This document shows, one piece after another, positions 10,401 through 17,688 of a stretch of DNA of 64,000 bases. The stretch is from the NCBI GenBank assembly GCA_001464935.1, contig LNEL01000046.1, positions 1-64,000 on the forward strand, given 5' to 3'. The number at the start of each line of letters is the position of its first letter. The first letter of the stretch is position 1. The notes beneath the pieces were generated by a model. That model was not told the origin of the DNA and ran no database searches. It saw only the letters and a list, made by a program, of their open reading frames with translations. A program made the translations under genes and the position numbers. The stretch is from Gammaproteobacteria bacterium Ga0077536. Its GTDB lineage: Bacteria; Pseudomonadota; Gammaproteobacteria; Ga0077536.

Positions 10401-12028
10401 GCCGTGCCGGCCGGCATGTCGAAGCTGAACAGCGGTGCAGTCGCGGTCGAGAAATCGCTCGTGAACGATCCGCAGCCGGCGCTGATCGTCGGCACCGGCG
10501 TGGCGACGGCGGCGACGCCGCCGGGCAGGTTGTCGGTGAAACTCACGCCGGCGAGCGTGCCGCCGGTGAAGTTGCGCACGGTGACGGTGTAGGTCACGAG
10601 ATTGCCGGGCGCGACGGTCGTCGGGCTGACGGCCTTGCTGACCGTCAGCTGGTCGTTGACCGTCACCGTGTCCGACGCGGCGGGGCTGATGAAGCCGTCC
10701 GTGTTGCCGACGGCGCCGGCGGCGATGCTGTTGCTGAAGGTCTGCGGCGCACCGGCGACGGGCAGGGTCGCGGTGTAGGGCACGGTGATCGTGCAGCTGC
10801 CGTTCGCGGGAATGGCGCCACCGGTGAGTTCGATGCCGGTGTTGCCGGCGGTGGCGGCGGACACACCGCCGCAGGTGTTGGTCACTGCGCCGGTGACGGC
10901 GAGGCCGGCCGGAGATCCGATCGGATCGTCGGTGAAATTGGTCAGGGTGATCGCAGTCGCCGGCCGATCGTTGCTGAGCGTGATCGTCAGATTCGTCTGC
11001 TGGCCGGCGCGCACCGGGTTCGGCGAAAAGGACTTCGCAACGCGCAGCGGTGAGTTGACCGTCAGCGTGTCGCTCGCGTTCGCGGTCGGCACGAGGCCGC
11101 GCGTGTTGCCGACGTCGGCCGCGTTCAGAGTGTTCAGCAGCGCCTGGCTGCCGGTGGCGCCGGCGGTGGTGCCGATGACGTCCACTTCGATCAGACAGGT
11201 GCCGGAGCGGCCGATGGCGCCGCCGGTCAGCGTCAGCGTGGTGTCGCCCGCGTTCGGTGCGAACGTGCCGTTCGAACTGCCGGTGCCCGTGCAGTTCACG
11301 CTCGCGTTCGGCACCGGCGCCACTTCCATGCCGGCCGGCAGGTTGTCGGTGACGGTCGTCAACGGCAGGTTCGCCGTCGAGTTCGGATTCGTGATCGTCA
11401 GCAGCAGCGTCGACGGCTCGTCGTCCTGCACGACGCTGTCGGGCGTGAAGACCTTGGCCAGCGCGGGAGGCTGCAGCGTCAGCACCGTGAAGCTCTGCGC
11501 GGCAGCCGAGCCGTTGGTCTGCGCTGCGCCGTCGTCACCGGTGACGGCGCCGATCGGAATGGTGTTCGTCGGTGCGGTGCCGCCGGCGGTGGAGGTCACT
11601 TCGACCACGATGTCGCAGCTGCCGAGCGCGCCGCCGCCGGGCGCGGCCGGGATCGTGCCGCCGACCAGATCGAAGGTATTCGCGCCGACGACCGCCGTGA
11701 CGGTGCCGCCGCAGGTGTTCGCGATGAGACCGCCACCGGCGACCGTGATCGCCGCTGCGGCCATGTTGTCGGTGAACGCGACGTTGGTGACGGCGGCGCC
11801 GGGGTTGTCGTTCGTCAGCGTGATGCGGAAGGCCGTGATGTCGCCGGGCACGATGGTGCTCGGGTAGGCCTGCTGCGTGTTGTCGATACTCTTGGAGACG
11901 GCGATCGCGGCCCCGGCGTCGACGGCGACGACGGTCAGGAACAGGCCGGACAATGCCGCGACGAGCGCGCGTGCGCGACGGACAGGCGCGTTGGCGCGTG
12001 CCTCTGAAGACAAGTTGGTATGGGCCAA
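4481..12028 (-). CDS. Giant secreted DUF11/SdrD-B repeat protein with OmpA-like C-terminus
   Basis: This is a 2515-residue predicted surface protein. An N-terminal signal-like hydrophobic segment ends near residue 40. About ten tandem DUF11 (conserved repeat, TIGR01451-type) modules run to residue 1420. Each starts like AKSFSP..V..G..S.LTITLSN and contains a DTLPAG-type turn and a Cys pair. Three SdrD B-like modules follow at about 1425, 1568 and 1689 (e.g. GTVFLDQNNNGVRNG). Then come another DUF11, further B-like modules, a twelfth DUF11 near 2200 and a final B module near 2330. The last 85 residues look OmpA-like. The only good start is TTG, preceded by AGGGG. Family knowledge suggests adhesion or cell-surface structure. 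It is coupled to the downstream barrel gene. Confidence 0.85.
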   Translation of the reverse strand: MAHTNLSSEARANAPVRRARALVAALSGLFLTVVAVDAGAAIAVSKSIDNTQQAYPSTIVPGDITAFRITLTNDNPGAAVTNVAFTDNMAAAAITVAGGGLIANTCGGTVTAVVGANTFDLVGGTIPAAPGGGALGSCDIVVEVTSTAGGTAPTNTIPIGAVTGDDGAAQTNGSAAAQSFTVLTLQPPALAKVFTPDSVVQDDEPSTLLLTITNPNSTANLPLTTVTDNLPAGMEVAPVPNASVNCTGTGSSNGTFAPNAGDTTLTLTGGAIGRSGTCLIEVDVIGTTAGATGSQALLNTLNAADVGNTRGLVPTANASDTLTVNSPLRVAKSFSPNPVRAGQQTNLTITLSNDRPATAITLTNFTDDPIGSPAGLAVTGAVTNTCGGVSAATAGNTGIELTGGAIPANGSCTITVPYTATLPVAGAPQTFSNSIAAGAVGNTDGFISPAASDTVTVNDQLTVSKAVSPTTVAPGNLVTYTVTVRNFTGGTLAGVSFTDNLPGGVAAVATPVPTISAGCGSFTSDFSTATAPLFSFDMPAGTAGSPGLCTITFSAQTPLAATAGTNFDNVLPANTVKTAGTCGAGAICNSGPSDTARTTIVNTAPLAKAFSPGTLSEGGVSQLTITLSNNSANTLTGVDLTDTLPSLAGPPLTQVVIASPANASTTCAGGPTITATPGASSVRIQNATIPARTGGGLGAPGSCVLRVNVSGPAGSYTNIIPANSLVATETLPDASTRAVTFPNDTSAPLTLTPALTASKAFAPATVQAGGVSRLAVRLGNIGTGTLSNVSFTDPLPADMTIASPPNAATTCAGAPVLGATAGAASFTLTGAEIPPGGQCEALVDVTASSGANSVNTIPPGNVTAAGGVQNTTPVTATLAKSAGGVVVNKSINPNSITAPGQAATATLTLLNTGGLALTNLAVTDFFTTNGLSSGTLNGMRVAATPAATTTCPGGVVTATTNGTQFSLAGAQLAASGNAGDSCTVSVDVTTTVVGTIQNTIPANAVTTAEGVTNTLSTVSSLATLARLGTQKSFTPPTIAPGQRSRLRLRFINPLAVPLTAIDVTDTLPAGLVVPPGANPTTTCVGGSVTAPTTTSVRVSGGTLPAAPTGGTTSCDAEIDVFAAAAGTFENVIPAGAVTALAGGVPIANEPPDVTATLEVRAAAGIAKTLVPAVVAPGSPSTLTITISNPNTVNLTAASLTDTLPAGLAVALVPNASTTCGGATVAVTAPASATSVSLAGATIPAGGACQFRVDTVSNTPGNYVNTIPASALSSAEGVTNDEPATDDVTVSSPPTIAKAFNPPSINAGGTSTLTIELGNENATALTLTADLIDTLPTAPGNLVVATPNGLAGTCTLGSVTATAGSGFVRYANGATIPAGGCTISVNVTGATNGTHSNFIAANALQTNGGSNPAPATADLVVSPLGFIAGRVFKDNNLTPDGTFQSGTDDPIANQTITLTGTDFGPDGVAGGGDDVAVSRSVVTDALGNYAFTGLNAGSYTVTEPTQPPGTQNGITTAGPIVGAAGGTAGTASAIGTAPSAISNIVLNRDGGGLVSNSPDNDFAEVATSSIAGTVFLDQNNNGVRNGADSVIPGVTIELLDAGGTVIATTVTDASGNYSFTTLAPGTYSVREPAQPPQTSNGQTIAGAVPNGGTPGTPTAVAVTPSRISNIVLPPNTASVNNNFAEIPNGRVISGRVFLDFDDSGAVNGPDHGITGQTLTLTGTDINGNPVTATTTTGADGSYAFTGLPPGTYTVTQPAQPAGTNNGQTIPGSTGGTGTAVGVVPSAISAIDLTGTNTISADNDFAETLGNATDLTIAKSNAPTQFAANSSLGNYALVVSNIGSLASSGVITVTDTLPVGITAVAAPTDAPWTCGVSGDRRTVTCTTSAVAAANGGALPAINLRVAIAAGLEGQSLINVATVAGGGEAAGLDGNNTANNPVQLQPGATISGSVWHNTITRDTTQQTGEPGLEGWIVEAVRGGVVVATATTDANGRYTLTGLPPTTNAGEVYELVFRHPVSRAQYGNPVSNEPGVDLTGRTIANLTLNPGQNIIEQNLPLDPSGVVYDSVTRLPVSGATVTFTGPAGFNPAVHLLGGTGNVTQVTDATGFYQYILLPGAPAGTYGIQVTPPGGYLPTPSGNLPPQPGALTVGPLPNPFLVSPSGAPPPVGSPAVYFFSFVLSGGSADVLNNHIPLDPILSGALVISKTSPLVNVTRGDLVPYTITARNTLSSPLTNIDVRDQLPPGFKYRLGSGSINGAPIEPLVDGRLLNWQAQTFAAGETKTYKLILIVGVGVGEGEYVNQAFGINTLANSQVSNLATATVRVVPDPTFDCSDLIGKVFDDQNLNGYQDQGEPGIPNVRLATVNGLLITSDDEGRFHVACAAIPQMDRGSNFVMKVDERTLPTGYRLTTENPRDVRVTRGKMTKINFGAALHRVVRIEVTSDAFNDDGTSLKPEWGAQVTALLEQLKEKPSLIRIAHRAENTVQAAALAADIRQRWEAQDCCYPLTVELEVWGALP

Positions 12029-12368
12029 GCCCGCGATCCCCTGCTGGCGACGCCGGCCGTGGCCGTCATCGCCCCCTATCCTTTATCGATACGCCGGGGA
12101 GTGTGGCGGGCTGGTGAATGTGCGTGCGACCAGCCCTGGTCTCCGTCGGCGCGACCCCTGCGCCCGCTGTTCGTCGATGTTTCGATCTGTTTGATGCGTC
12201 GCGGTCGGCAGTCTAGCAACTGCGGAATCGGCAGCGCGAGGGCGTTATTTGGCCAATTTGGGCCTGAATTCAGCTGATTTCGCTTGAATGGCTCGTGCCA
12301 GTTCGATTCAGCGCAAAACAATGTCACGACGGCCGTGGCGCCTGCTCACCCGGCATAAGTCGAATGCA
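12029..12368. other. Intergenic region upstream of the DUF11 operon
   Basis: No credible gene is seen. The part around 12230-12330 is AT-richer than its surroundings and contains the palindrome TTGGCCAA (12249-12256). It is the likely place for the promoter of the minus-strand surface-protein operon. I could not define a clear -35/-10 pair. Confidence 0.4.
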
Positions 12369-12914
12369 TTAAGCGTCTCGCGCTGGCCGCCCGCTGCCGA
12401 GCACCTCCGCTACGACGGCCCAGGCCGCCCGCTTGCGCGCTTCGGGAATCGACGCGTTCGCCGGACTCGTCGAGGGCAGGCTCAGGTAGTCGAGCGTGTG
12501 GGCCGCGACCGATGGCGCCACGTGGCGCCGGAAACTCGCGGCGGCGGTCGCGCCGTTGAAGCACACGGTGGTCAGCCGGCGATGGCGCGCGAAGAAGCCG
12601 GCGAAGTCGTTGACCACGATGCTGCGCGCGTCGATGCGGGCATCGAGGCTGCCGGGCCGGCGACAGGCGCCAATCACGTCCCACAGCGCGACGCCTGCGG
12701 CCTTGAGGGCCCGCACGCGCGCGGCGTACGGCAGCGCCGGATCGAAGTCGAGCAGCTCGGCCAGCAACGGCCAGAAGAGATTGCGCGGATGCGCATAGTA
12801 CTGACCGGCGGCAAGTGACGCCGCGCCCGGCATGCTGCCGAGGATCAGCACGCGCGCCGCCGGGTTGGCGATCGGAGGCAGACCTTGCAGCAGTGGGCCG
12901 GTCACGCACAGCAC
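12369..12914 (-). CDS. Hypoxanthine (deoxyinosine)-DNA glycosylase, UDG superfamily
   Basis: This 181-residue protein has the UDG-superfamily family-6 signature. LILGSMPGAASLAAGQYYAH (23-42) is followed directly by PRNLFWP, then a VVNDF segment and a C-terminal LPSTSPAN motif. Enzymes of this family excise hypoxanthine, formed by adenine deamination, in base-excision repair. The length fits the family (about 170-190). The start used is GTG at 12914, and no clearly better ATG lies upstream. The gene stands alone on the minus strand. Confidence 0.85.
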   Translation of the reverse strand: MLCVTGPLLQGLPPIANPAARVLILGSMPGAASLAAGQYYAHPRNLFWPLLAELLDFDPALPYAARVRALKAAGVALWDVIGACRRPGSLDARIDARSIVVNDFAGFFARHRRLTTVCFNGATAAASFRRHVAPSVAAHTLDYLSLPSTSPANASIPEARKRAAWAVVAEVLGSGRPARDA

Positions 12915-12985
12915 CTCGCGTCGGCGGTGGAGGATGAAGGCGGCAGTCTAAATGGCCGATCGCCAATCCGCGCCACTCACGGAAT

Positions 12986-13114
12986 CCGCTGACGCAGGAA
13001 ACCCGACGCGCACGCCCTGACGGCGCTGCCGGCCCGTGCTCGAGGTCGCCGCCGGCCGGGAGCGATGGGGTGCTGCCGGAAACGCCGACGCTGGGCTTCC
13101 TGCGTCAGCCCACC
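12986..13114. repeat. Family-B inverted-repeat element (about 129 bp)
   Basis: The left arm CTGACGCAGGAAACCCGACG and the right arm CGCTGGGCTTCCTGCGTCAG are inverted copies about 75 bp apart. The same arms occur at 55218-55354 and, more diverged, at 43661-43792. The layout resembles a BIME or a small non-autonomous element. It occupies most of the gap between the glycosylase and the regulator. Confidence 0.7.
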
Positions 13115-13157
13115 GGTGATGAGTCCGCTGCCTCGCCCGGCGCTGATGAGAGCTCAG

Positions 13158-13247
13158 GTAGCCCGGGTGCAACGCAGTGGAACACGGGATCTGCGCGAGC
13201 TGACCGGCCGCTCCCGGGATCCGCGCTGCGCGCTACTCCCAGGCTGC
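13158..13247. repeat. Family-A inverted repeat, short copy
   Basis: GTAGCCCGGGTGCAACGCAG on the left faces CGGGATCCGCGCTGCGCGCT on the right, a shortened and diverged version of the family-A unit at 63.4 kb. It lies upstream of the XRE-cupin gene. Confidence 0.5.
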
Positions 13248-13408
13248 TTCTTGCCAGGCGCATGCACTTTCACGGCAACCTCCGCGATGAACCCAGGTTT
13301 TCAGATCGTTCGCGCCTGCGTCGACGCGCGCCGCAGGCCCGCGCGAATGCGTCGGCGACGCGGCGTTCAGGATTCCGCGCGCTGTGGCCATGTGATACCG
13401 TCGGACGG

Positions 13409-14083
13409 ATGAAGTCGCAGTCCGTGGTTGCGCCACGACGCAACAAGTCCCGCTCATTACAGAGGCCGTCAGAGATGCCGGGCACACGCGCTTCGAAACC
13501 GTCCAGAGACGGTGGAGAAGTGCCGATCAGGATCGGAACGCGCCTGAAGCATGCGCGCCTGGTCAAAGGCTACCTGATCCGCGATGTCGCGAAACAGTCG
13601 GGCTGCTCCGTCAGCCTGATCTCGAAGATCGAAAACGATCACGTCACGCCGTCACTGACCCTGCTGCATCGCCTTGTCGGCGTGCTCGAGATCAATATCG
13701 GCGCGCTGTTCGAACAGCCGGACGATTCGCTCGGCATCGTGTTTCGCAGCGGCGCGCGGCCCGTCATCGCTGTCAACGACGGCACCGCCGACGGCGCAAG
13801 CGTCAAGCTCGAGCGCATCGTGCCCTATGGCGACGGCCATCTGCTGCAGGGAAATGTGCACATCATCGAGCCCGGTGCCGGCAGCGCCGGCGGCATGCGC
13901 CATGTCGGTGAGGAAGTGGGCTATGTGCTCGAAGGCAGCCTGGCGCTGACCGTCGATGGCCAGACCTTCCAGCTCGAGTCCGGTGACGCCTTCGTGTTCA
14001 ATTCGAACCGCGAACACAGCTACCGCAATCCCGGCAGCACGGTGACACGCGTGCTCTGGATCAACACGCCGCCGACATTCTGA
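13409..14083 (+). CDS. XRE-family regulator with C-terminal cupin domain
   Basis: This 224-residue protein has a basic N-terminal tail and then a helix-turn-helix at about 45-100 (RLKHARLVKGYLIRDVAKQS, then SVSLISKIE). A cupin_2 domain follows at about 145-220, with HVGEEVGYVLEGSLAL and SGDAFVFNSNREHSYRNPG. Members of this family, such as PuuR-like proteins, repress or activate catabolic operons, with the cupin sensing a small metabolite. It converges on the end of the ten-gene monooxygenase operon, so it is the obvious candidate regulator, although this is inferred from position. The ATG at 13409 fits the domain layout; 13475 is an alternative. Confidence 0.88.
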   Translation: MKSQSVVAPRRNKSRSLQRPSEMPGTRASKPSRDGGEVPIRIGTRLKHARLVKGYLIRDVAKQSGCSVSLISKIENDHVTPSLTLLHRLVGVLEINIGALFEQPDDSLGIVFRSGARPVIAVNDGTADGASVKLERIVPYGDGHLLQGNVHIIEPGAGSAGGMRHVGEEVGYVLEGSLALTVDGQTFQLESGDAFVFNSNREHSYRNPGSTVTRVLWINTPPTF

Positions 14084-14086
14084 TCC

Positions 14087-14105
14087 GGCGTCGGCCGTCG
14101 ACGCC
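14087..14105. terminator. Hairpin between convergent genes
   Basis: GGCGTC (14087-14092) pairs with GACGCC (14100-14105) around a 7-base loop. It fills the 22-bp gap between the converging regulator and CobW-type genes, as a bidirectional terminator would. There is no U-tract, so this is tentative. Confidence 0.35.
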
Positions 14106-15209
14106 TCAACCCTTGAGCCAGGCAGGCGCGCCGGGGCGTTTGATCGGCCGGCCGCCAATCATGGCGCCGGCACCGACCGCCTTCGAACGCACGGGGCGCG
14201 TGCGGCCGGGATCGGCGAGATGCATGAACGCGTCGAGCGAGCGCCGGATGCGGGCTTCCGGGAGACCGTCGACGATGAACACGAGGCGCGACAGTCGCGC
14301 ATCTTCGCGCCAGCGGGCGAGATGCAACGGCGGATGCACGACGTGCTGCACGCCGTGGACAGCGACCGGCCCGGCCGCGCCGGCGACGTGCAGCAGACCC
14401 TTCACGCGCAGGATGCGCGTGCCGTGCGCGTGCAACAGCATCGTCAGCCAGATCCCGAACACCGTCCAGTCGAGCGCCTCGAAACGCAGCCATGAAAACG
14501 ACTGCAAGCCGCCTGCGTCCGGCGCCGCGCCGTGCCGCAGCGGTTCGCGCAGCCAGCGCAGCGCCTGCGGCAACGTCGCTCCCGGATCGTGTTCGACGTC
14601 CGCGAGGAGTGCTGCCGGTGCGAGCCCCGCAGCGCCCGAATGGATCGCCGCGACGCCCGGATTGAGTCGGGCCACGAGGGCGTCCGTCGCCGCAATCTCG
14701 GCGGGGGTCGCGAGGTCGACTTTCGTGATCACCACGCGATCGGCGAGCGCGAGCTGCCGTTGCGCTTCGGGATGACGGGCAAGCGTCGGGCCCGCATGCT
14801 GGGCATCGACGGTGACGAGCGTGCCGTGGAACGTGAGCGCCGTGGTCACGCGCGGATCGGACTTCAACGTGTGCACGATCGGCACCGGATCGGCCAGGCC
14901 ACTGGTTTCGATGATCAGACGCCGGAACGCCGGCAAGGTGCCGGCCGCGCGACGTTCGATCAGCCGCCCGATGGTCACCGCGAGATCCTCACGCACCGTG
15001 CAGCACACGCAGCCACCCTGCAGCACGACGGTTTCCTCGTCCGCGCTCTCCAGCAGATGATGGTCGAGCCCCGCCTGCCCGAACTCGTTGACGATCACCG
15101 CTGTGTCGACGAAGTCCGGGTGACGCAACAGCGTGCGCAACAGCGAGGTCTTGCCGCTGCCGAGAAAGCCCGTGAGCACGTACAGCGGCAGGCGCTCGCC
15201 CGCGCTCAT
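14106..15209 (-). CDS. CobW/P47K-type G3E GTPase (metallochaperone family)
   Basis: This 367-residue protein has a Walker A at GFLGSGKTS (14-22), the metal-binding CxCC motif CVCC (67-70) and TKVD for guanine recognition. The C-terminal CobW_C-like domain is relatively His-rich (HGVQHVVHPPLHLARW). G3E GTPases of this group insert or deliver metals to target enzymes. It is the last gene of the operon and overlaps the preceding small gene by ATGA. A reasonable inference is that it metallates one of the operon's enzymes: the diiron hydroxylase, the PuuE-like hydrolase or the M20 hydrolase. Confidence 0.9.
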   Translation of the reverse strand: MSAGERLPLYVLTGFLGSGKTSLLRTLLRHPDFVDTAVIVNEFGQAGLDHHLLESADEETVVLQGGCVCCTVREDLAVTIGRLIERRAAGTLPAFRRLIIETSGLADPVPIVHTLKSDPRVTTALTFHGTLVTVDAQHAGPTLARHPEAQRQLALADRVVITKVDLATPAEIAATDALVARLNPGVAAIHSGAAGLAPAALLADVEHDPGATLPQALRWLREPLRHGAAPDAGGLQSFSWLRFEALDWTVFGIWLTMLLHAHGTRILRVKGLLHVAGAAGPVAVHGVQHVVHPPLHLARWREDARLSRLVFIVDGLPEARIRRSLDAFMHLADPGRTRPVRSKAVGAGAMIGGRPIKRPGAPAWLKG

Positions 15210-15532
15210 CGCGGCGCGGCCTCGAGCCGCGCGAGGAGGCCGTCGTCGAGCGGGTCGCAGACGGCACCGGACAGTCGCTCGGCGGCCGCCCAGATTCCGT
15301 TCAGGTGATACACGCTCTCGGATTTGCCGGCCGCATTCTCGAGCACGTACGACGACGCGCCCCAGTCCTTCAGGGTCAGGCCGAAGGTCTCGAGCACGCC
15401 GTTCGCGAGCTGCGCACGGCGCGCATGCTCGTGACGCTGCGACACTTTCGTGCCGTCCGCTTCGAACTCGGGCCGGCCGGCGGCGTCGGTCCAGTAACGG
15501 CTGCTGCCGAGCACGGCACACAGGGCACACAT
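15206..15532 (-). CDS. Small conserved protein with N-terminal CxxC, unknown function
   Basis: This 108-residue protein begins MCALCAVLG, so a CxxC sits right at the N-terminus. It continues with a charged region (RHEHARRAQ) and a C-terminal part GLTLKDWGASSYVLEN ... LNGIWAAAERL, with a later Cys in AVCDPLDDGLL. There is no signal peptide or membrane segment. I do not recognise a named family. The 4-bp overlap with the CobW-type gene suggests that the two proteins work together, perhaps in metal handling, with the CxxC as a metal site. That is inference. Confidence 0.7.
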   Translation of the reverse strand: MCALCAVLGSSRYWTDAAGRPEFEADGTKVSQRHEHARRAQLANGVLETFGLTLKDWGASSYVLENAAGKSESVYHLNGIWAAAERLSGAVCDPLDDGLLARLEAAPR

Positions 15533-15548
15533 CGCTGCTCTCCCGCGC

Positions 15549-16460
15549 TCAGGCCGGCATGTAGTCGGCCGGAAACTCCGGCCGCCGGCCTTCGTAGTAG
15601 GGCAGCACGTCGACACGCGGCGTATGCAGGCCGTCGGCGATCACCTGGCGCGTGTGCGCCGCGACCTGCTCACCGGTCGCGAACCACACGTCGCCCTTCG
15701 CCTTCATCTCCCTGATCATGTCGCGCACCATCATCAGGCGCGCGACCTGTCCGCTGCAGAACGGATGGAAGCAGTTGACCCAGAATCCGTTGTACTCCCA
15801 CATGGCCTCGAACTCGGCCATGTAGACCTCTTTCGCGCGCTGCGGCGACTGGATCGGCATCATGTAGTCGAGATCGGCGTTGTGCACGAACTGCGGCCAG
15901 TCATCGAGCTGGATGTTGCCCGGCAGTTCGATCAGATCACCCTTGTCGCATTTGATCAGGTGCGGTACATCAGCGCCCATCAGCGAGCAGTCCCAGGTGA
16001 AGCCCTCTTCAATCAGGATCTCGAGCGAATACTTCGAGAACTTGTACCACGGCGCGCGGTAGCCGACGGGCCGCTTGCCCGTGATGCTCGCGAGGGCGTC
16101 CACACCGCGCTTCGTCCAGTAGCGCTCCTTGTCGCGCGTCATCTCGTTCGGATACTCGTGCAGGTACCCGTGATGCGCGACTTCGTGGCCTTCGGCGATC
16201 ATCATCTTCACCGCTTCCGGATACTGCTCGGCGCACCAGCCGGGCACGAAGAAGCTGTGCTTCACGCCGAGCTCGTCGAGCACGCCGAGAATGCGCTCGA
16301 CGGCGATCAGCGGGCCGTAGCGCAGCATCGAAGCGGTCGAGATCCGGGTGTCCGCATCGTTCGGATGCGCGAGATGCAGGATGCTGTCCGCATCCATGTC
16401 CCAGGTGAAGGTCACCGCGCAGCGCGCGCCGTTGGGCCAGGGGACGGGATTCTTGATCAT
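15549..16460 (-). CDS. Polysaccharide-deacetylase-fold hydrolase, PuuE/cyclic-imidase-like
   Basis: This 303-residue protein has a NodB-homology fold. Metal-site residues are visible: the Asp cluster WDMDADS (20-26) and HHGYLHE with His97 and His101. RAPWYK and the C-terminal NCFHPFCSG complete the family pattern. The subgroup (HpPgdA/PuuE-like) includes non-polysaccharide hydrolases such as allantoinase PuuE and bacterial cyclic imide hydrolases. There is no signal peptide, which argues for a cytoplasmic small-molecule substrate. Within this catabolic operon, ring opening of a cyclic imide or amide is the most attractive role, unproven. The RBS AAGGAG lies upstream. Confidence 0.8.
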   Translation of the reverse strand: MIKNPVPWPNGARCAVTFTWDMDADSILHLAHPNDADTRISTASMLRYGPLIAVERILGVLDELGVKHSFFVPGWCAEQYPEAVKMMIAEGHEVAHHGYLHEYPNEMTRDKERYWTKRGVDALASITGKRPVGYRAPWYKFSKYSLEILIEEGFTWDCSLMGADVPHLIKCDKGDLIELPGNIQLDDWPQFVHNADLDYMMPIQSPQRAKEVYMAEFEAMWEYNGFWVNCFHPFCSGQVARLMMVRDMIREMKAKGDVWFATGEQVAAHTRQVIADGLHTPRVDVLPYYEGRRPEFPADYMPA

Positions 16461-16533
16461 GACGGAGCTCCTTCGATGGTGACGCGCTGATGCGCGCCGG
16501 AAAATTCAGGGGTGGCGGAACGCACGACAGCGC

Positions 16534-17688
16534 TCACGCGACGCCCCAGCGCCGCGCGAGGTCGACATAGATGTCGCGCGCGGCGCACAGGCTGTCGATC
16601 GCACACCATTCGTCGGTCTGATGCGCCATGCCGGCTTCACCGGGCCCGAGGATCACGGTGGGCACGCCGCCGAAGGCCGGCGTCAGCACTGACGCGTCGG
16701 TGAAATACGGCGCGCTGCGCGGCTGCGGGCGCTCGCCGAGATGGCTCGCGAGCAGGTCGAACACGCTGACCACCCACGGCTGTGCGGCATCGGTGTAGAT
16801 GCCGGGCAGGTCCAGCAGCGGCTCGAGCTCGACGTCATCACCGAGACAGTGCCGCAGTTCGTGCAACACGCGCTGGTGGCCCTGCTCGGGCAGCGTGCGG
16901 ATATCTATCTCGAGAATCGCCTCGTCCGGCACCATGTTGACGTTCACACCACCGTGCAGGGTGCCGACGTTTAGCGTCGGCAGGCCCAGCGCTTCACTAC
17001 GGTGAACCTTGAAGCGGAACGCCGCGAGCTTCTGCACGGCATTCGCCGCCTTGTAGACGGCATTGACGCCGAGGTGGGGCATCGCGCCATGGGCCGCCAC
17101 GCCCGTGGTCCGCGCCCGCAGCCACAGTGCCCCGCGATGACCGAGCAGCGGGTAGTTGCCGGTCGGCTCGCCGACGACTATCGCGCCCGCCTGGCCCAGC
17201 GCATCGCCGCAGCTCGCCAGGTGCTGCGCACCCTGGCAACCTGATTCTTCGGAGGCGGTCAGCACCAACGTAAGGCCGGGCCCGCGGCCCGCATGCGGGG
17301 CCAGTTCGAGCGCCGCGCAGACCATCGCGGCGATCCCGCCTTTCATGTCAGCGCTGCCGCGACCGTACAGGCGGCCGTCCTCGATCTCGCCGCCGAACGG
17401 CGCCTTCGACCATGGCTGCGCGCCGAGCGGCACGGTGTCGAGGTGGCCAGTGAAACACAGCGGCGCGCGATCAGCGCGGCCGGTGAGCGTCGCGACCAGG
17501 TTGGTGCGGCCCGGCGCATGTTCGAAAGCCTGCACGTGCAGGCCGCCACCTTCGAGCAGGCCCGCGAGGTGCAGCGCGCAGGCGCGCTCCGGGCTCTGTG
17601 CGTTCACCGTGTCGTAGCGCACCAGGGCCTGGGTGAGGCCGACGACATCGGGCAACGCCGGCGTCTGCGCCGGCATCGGCACGCTCAT
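16534..17688 (-). CDS. M20-family metallohydrolase (ArgE/DapE-like)
   Basis: This 384-residue protein has di-zinc peptidase residues in order: GHLDTVP (His82, Asp84), GRGSADMKGG (bridging Asp114), ASEESG (Glu147 and Glu148), GEPT (Glu174) and a late HQTDEWC. The dimerisation domain is present (TGVAAHGAMPHLGVNA). M20 enzymes cleave N-acyl amino acids, carbamoyl groups or half-amides. The ATG overlaps the RidA stop (ATGA). In this operon it could cleave the linear amide produced by the PuuE-like enzyme. Annotation as acetylornithine deacetylase would be over-specific. Confidence 0.85.
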   Translation of the reverse strand: MSVPMPAQTPALPDVVGLTQALVRYDTVNAQSPERACALHLAGLLEGGGLHVQAFEHAPGRTNLVATLTGRADRAPLCFTGHLDTVPLGAQPWSKAPFGGEIEDGRLYGRGSADMKGGIAAMVCAALELAPHAGRGPGLTLVLTASEESGCQGAQHLASCGDALGQAGAIVVGEPTGNYPLLGHRGALWLRARTTGVAAHGAMPHLGVNAVYKAANAVQKLAAFRFKVHRSEALGLPTLNVGTLHGGVNVNMVPDEAILEIDIRTLPEQGHQRVLHELRHCLGDDVELEPLLDLPGIYTDAAQPWVVSVFDLLASHLGERPQPRSAPYFTDASVLTPAFGGVPTVILGPGEAGMAHQTDEWCAIDSLCAARDIYVDLARRWGVA

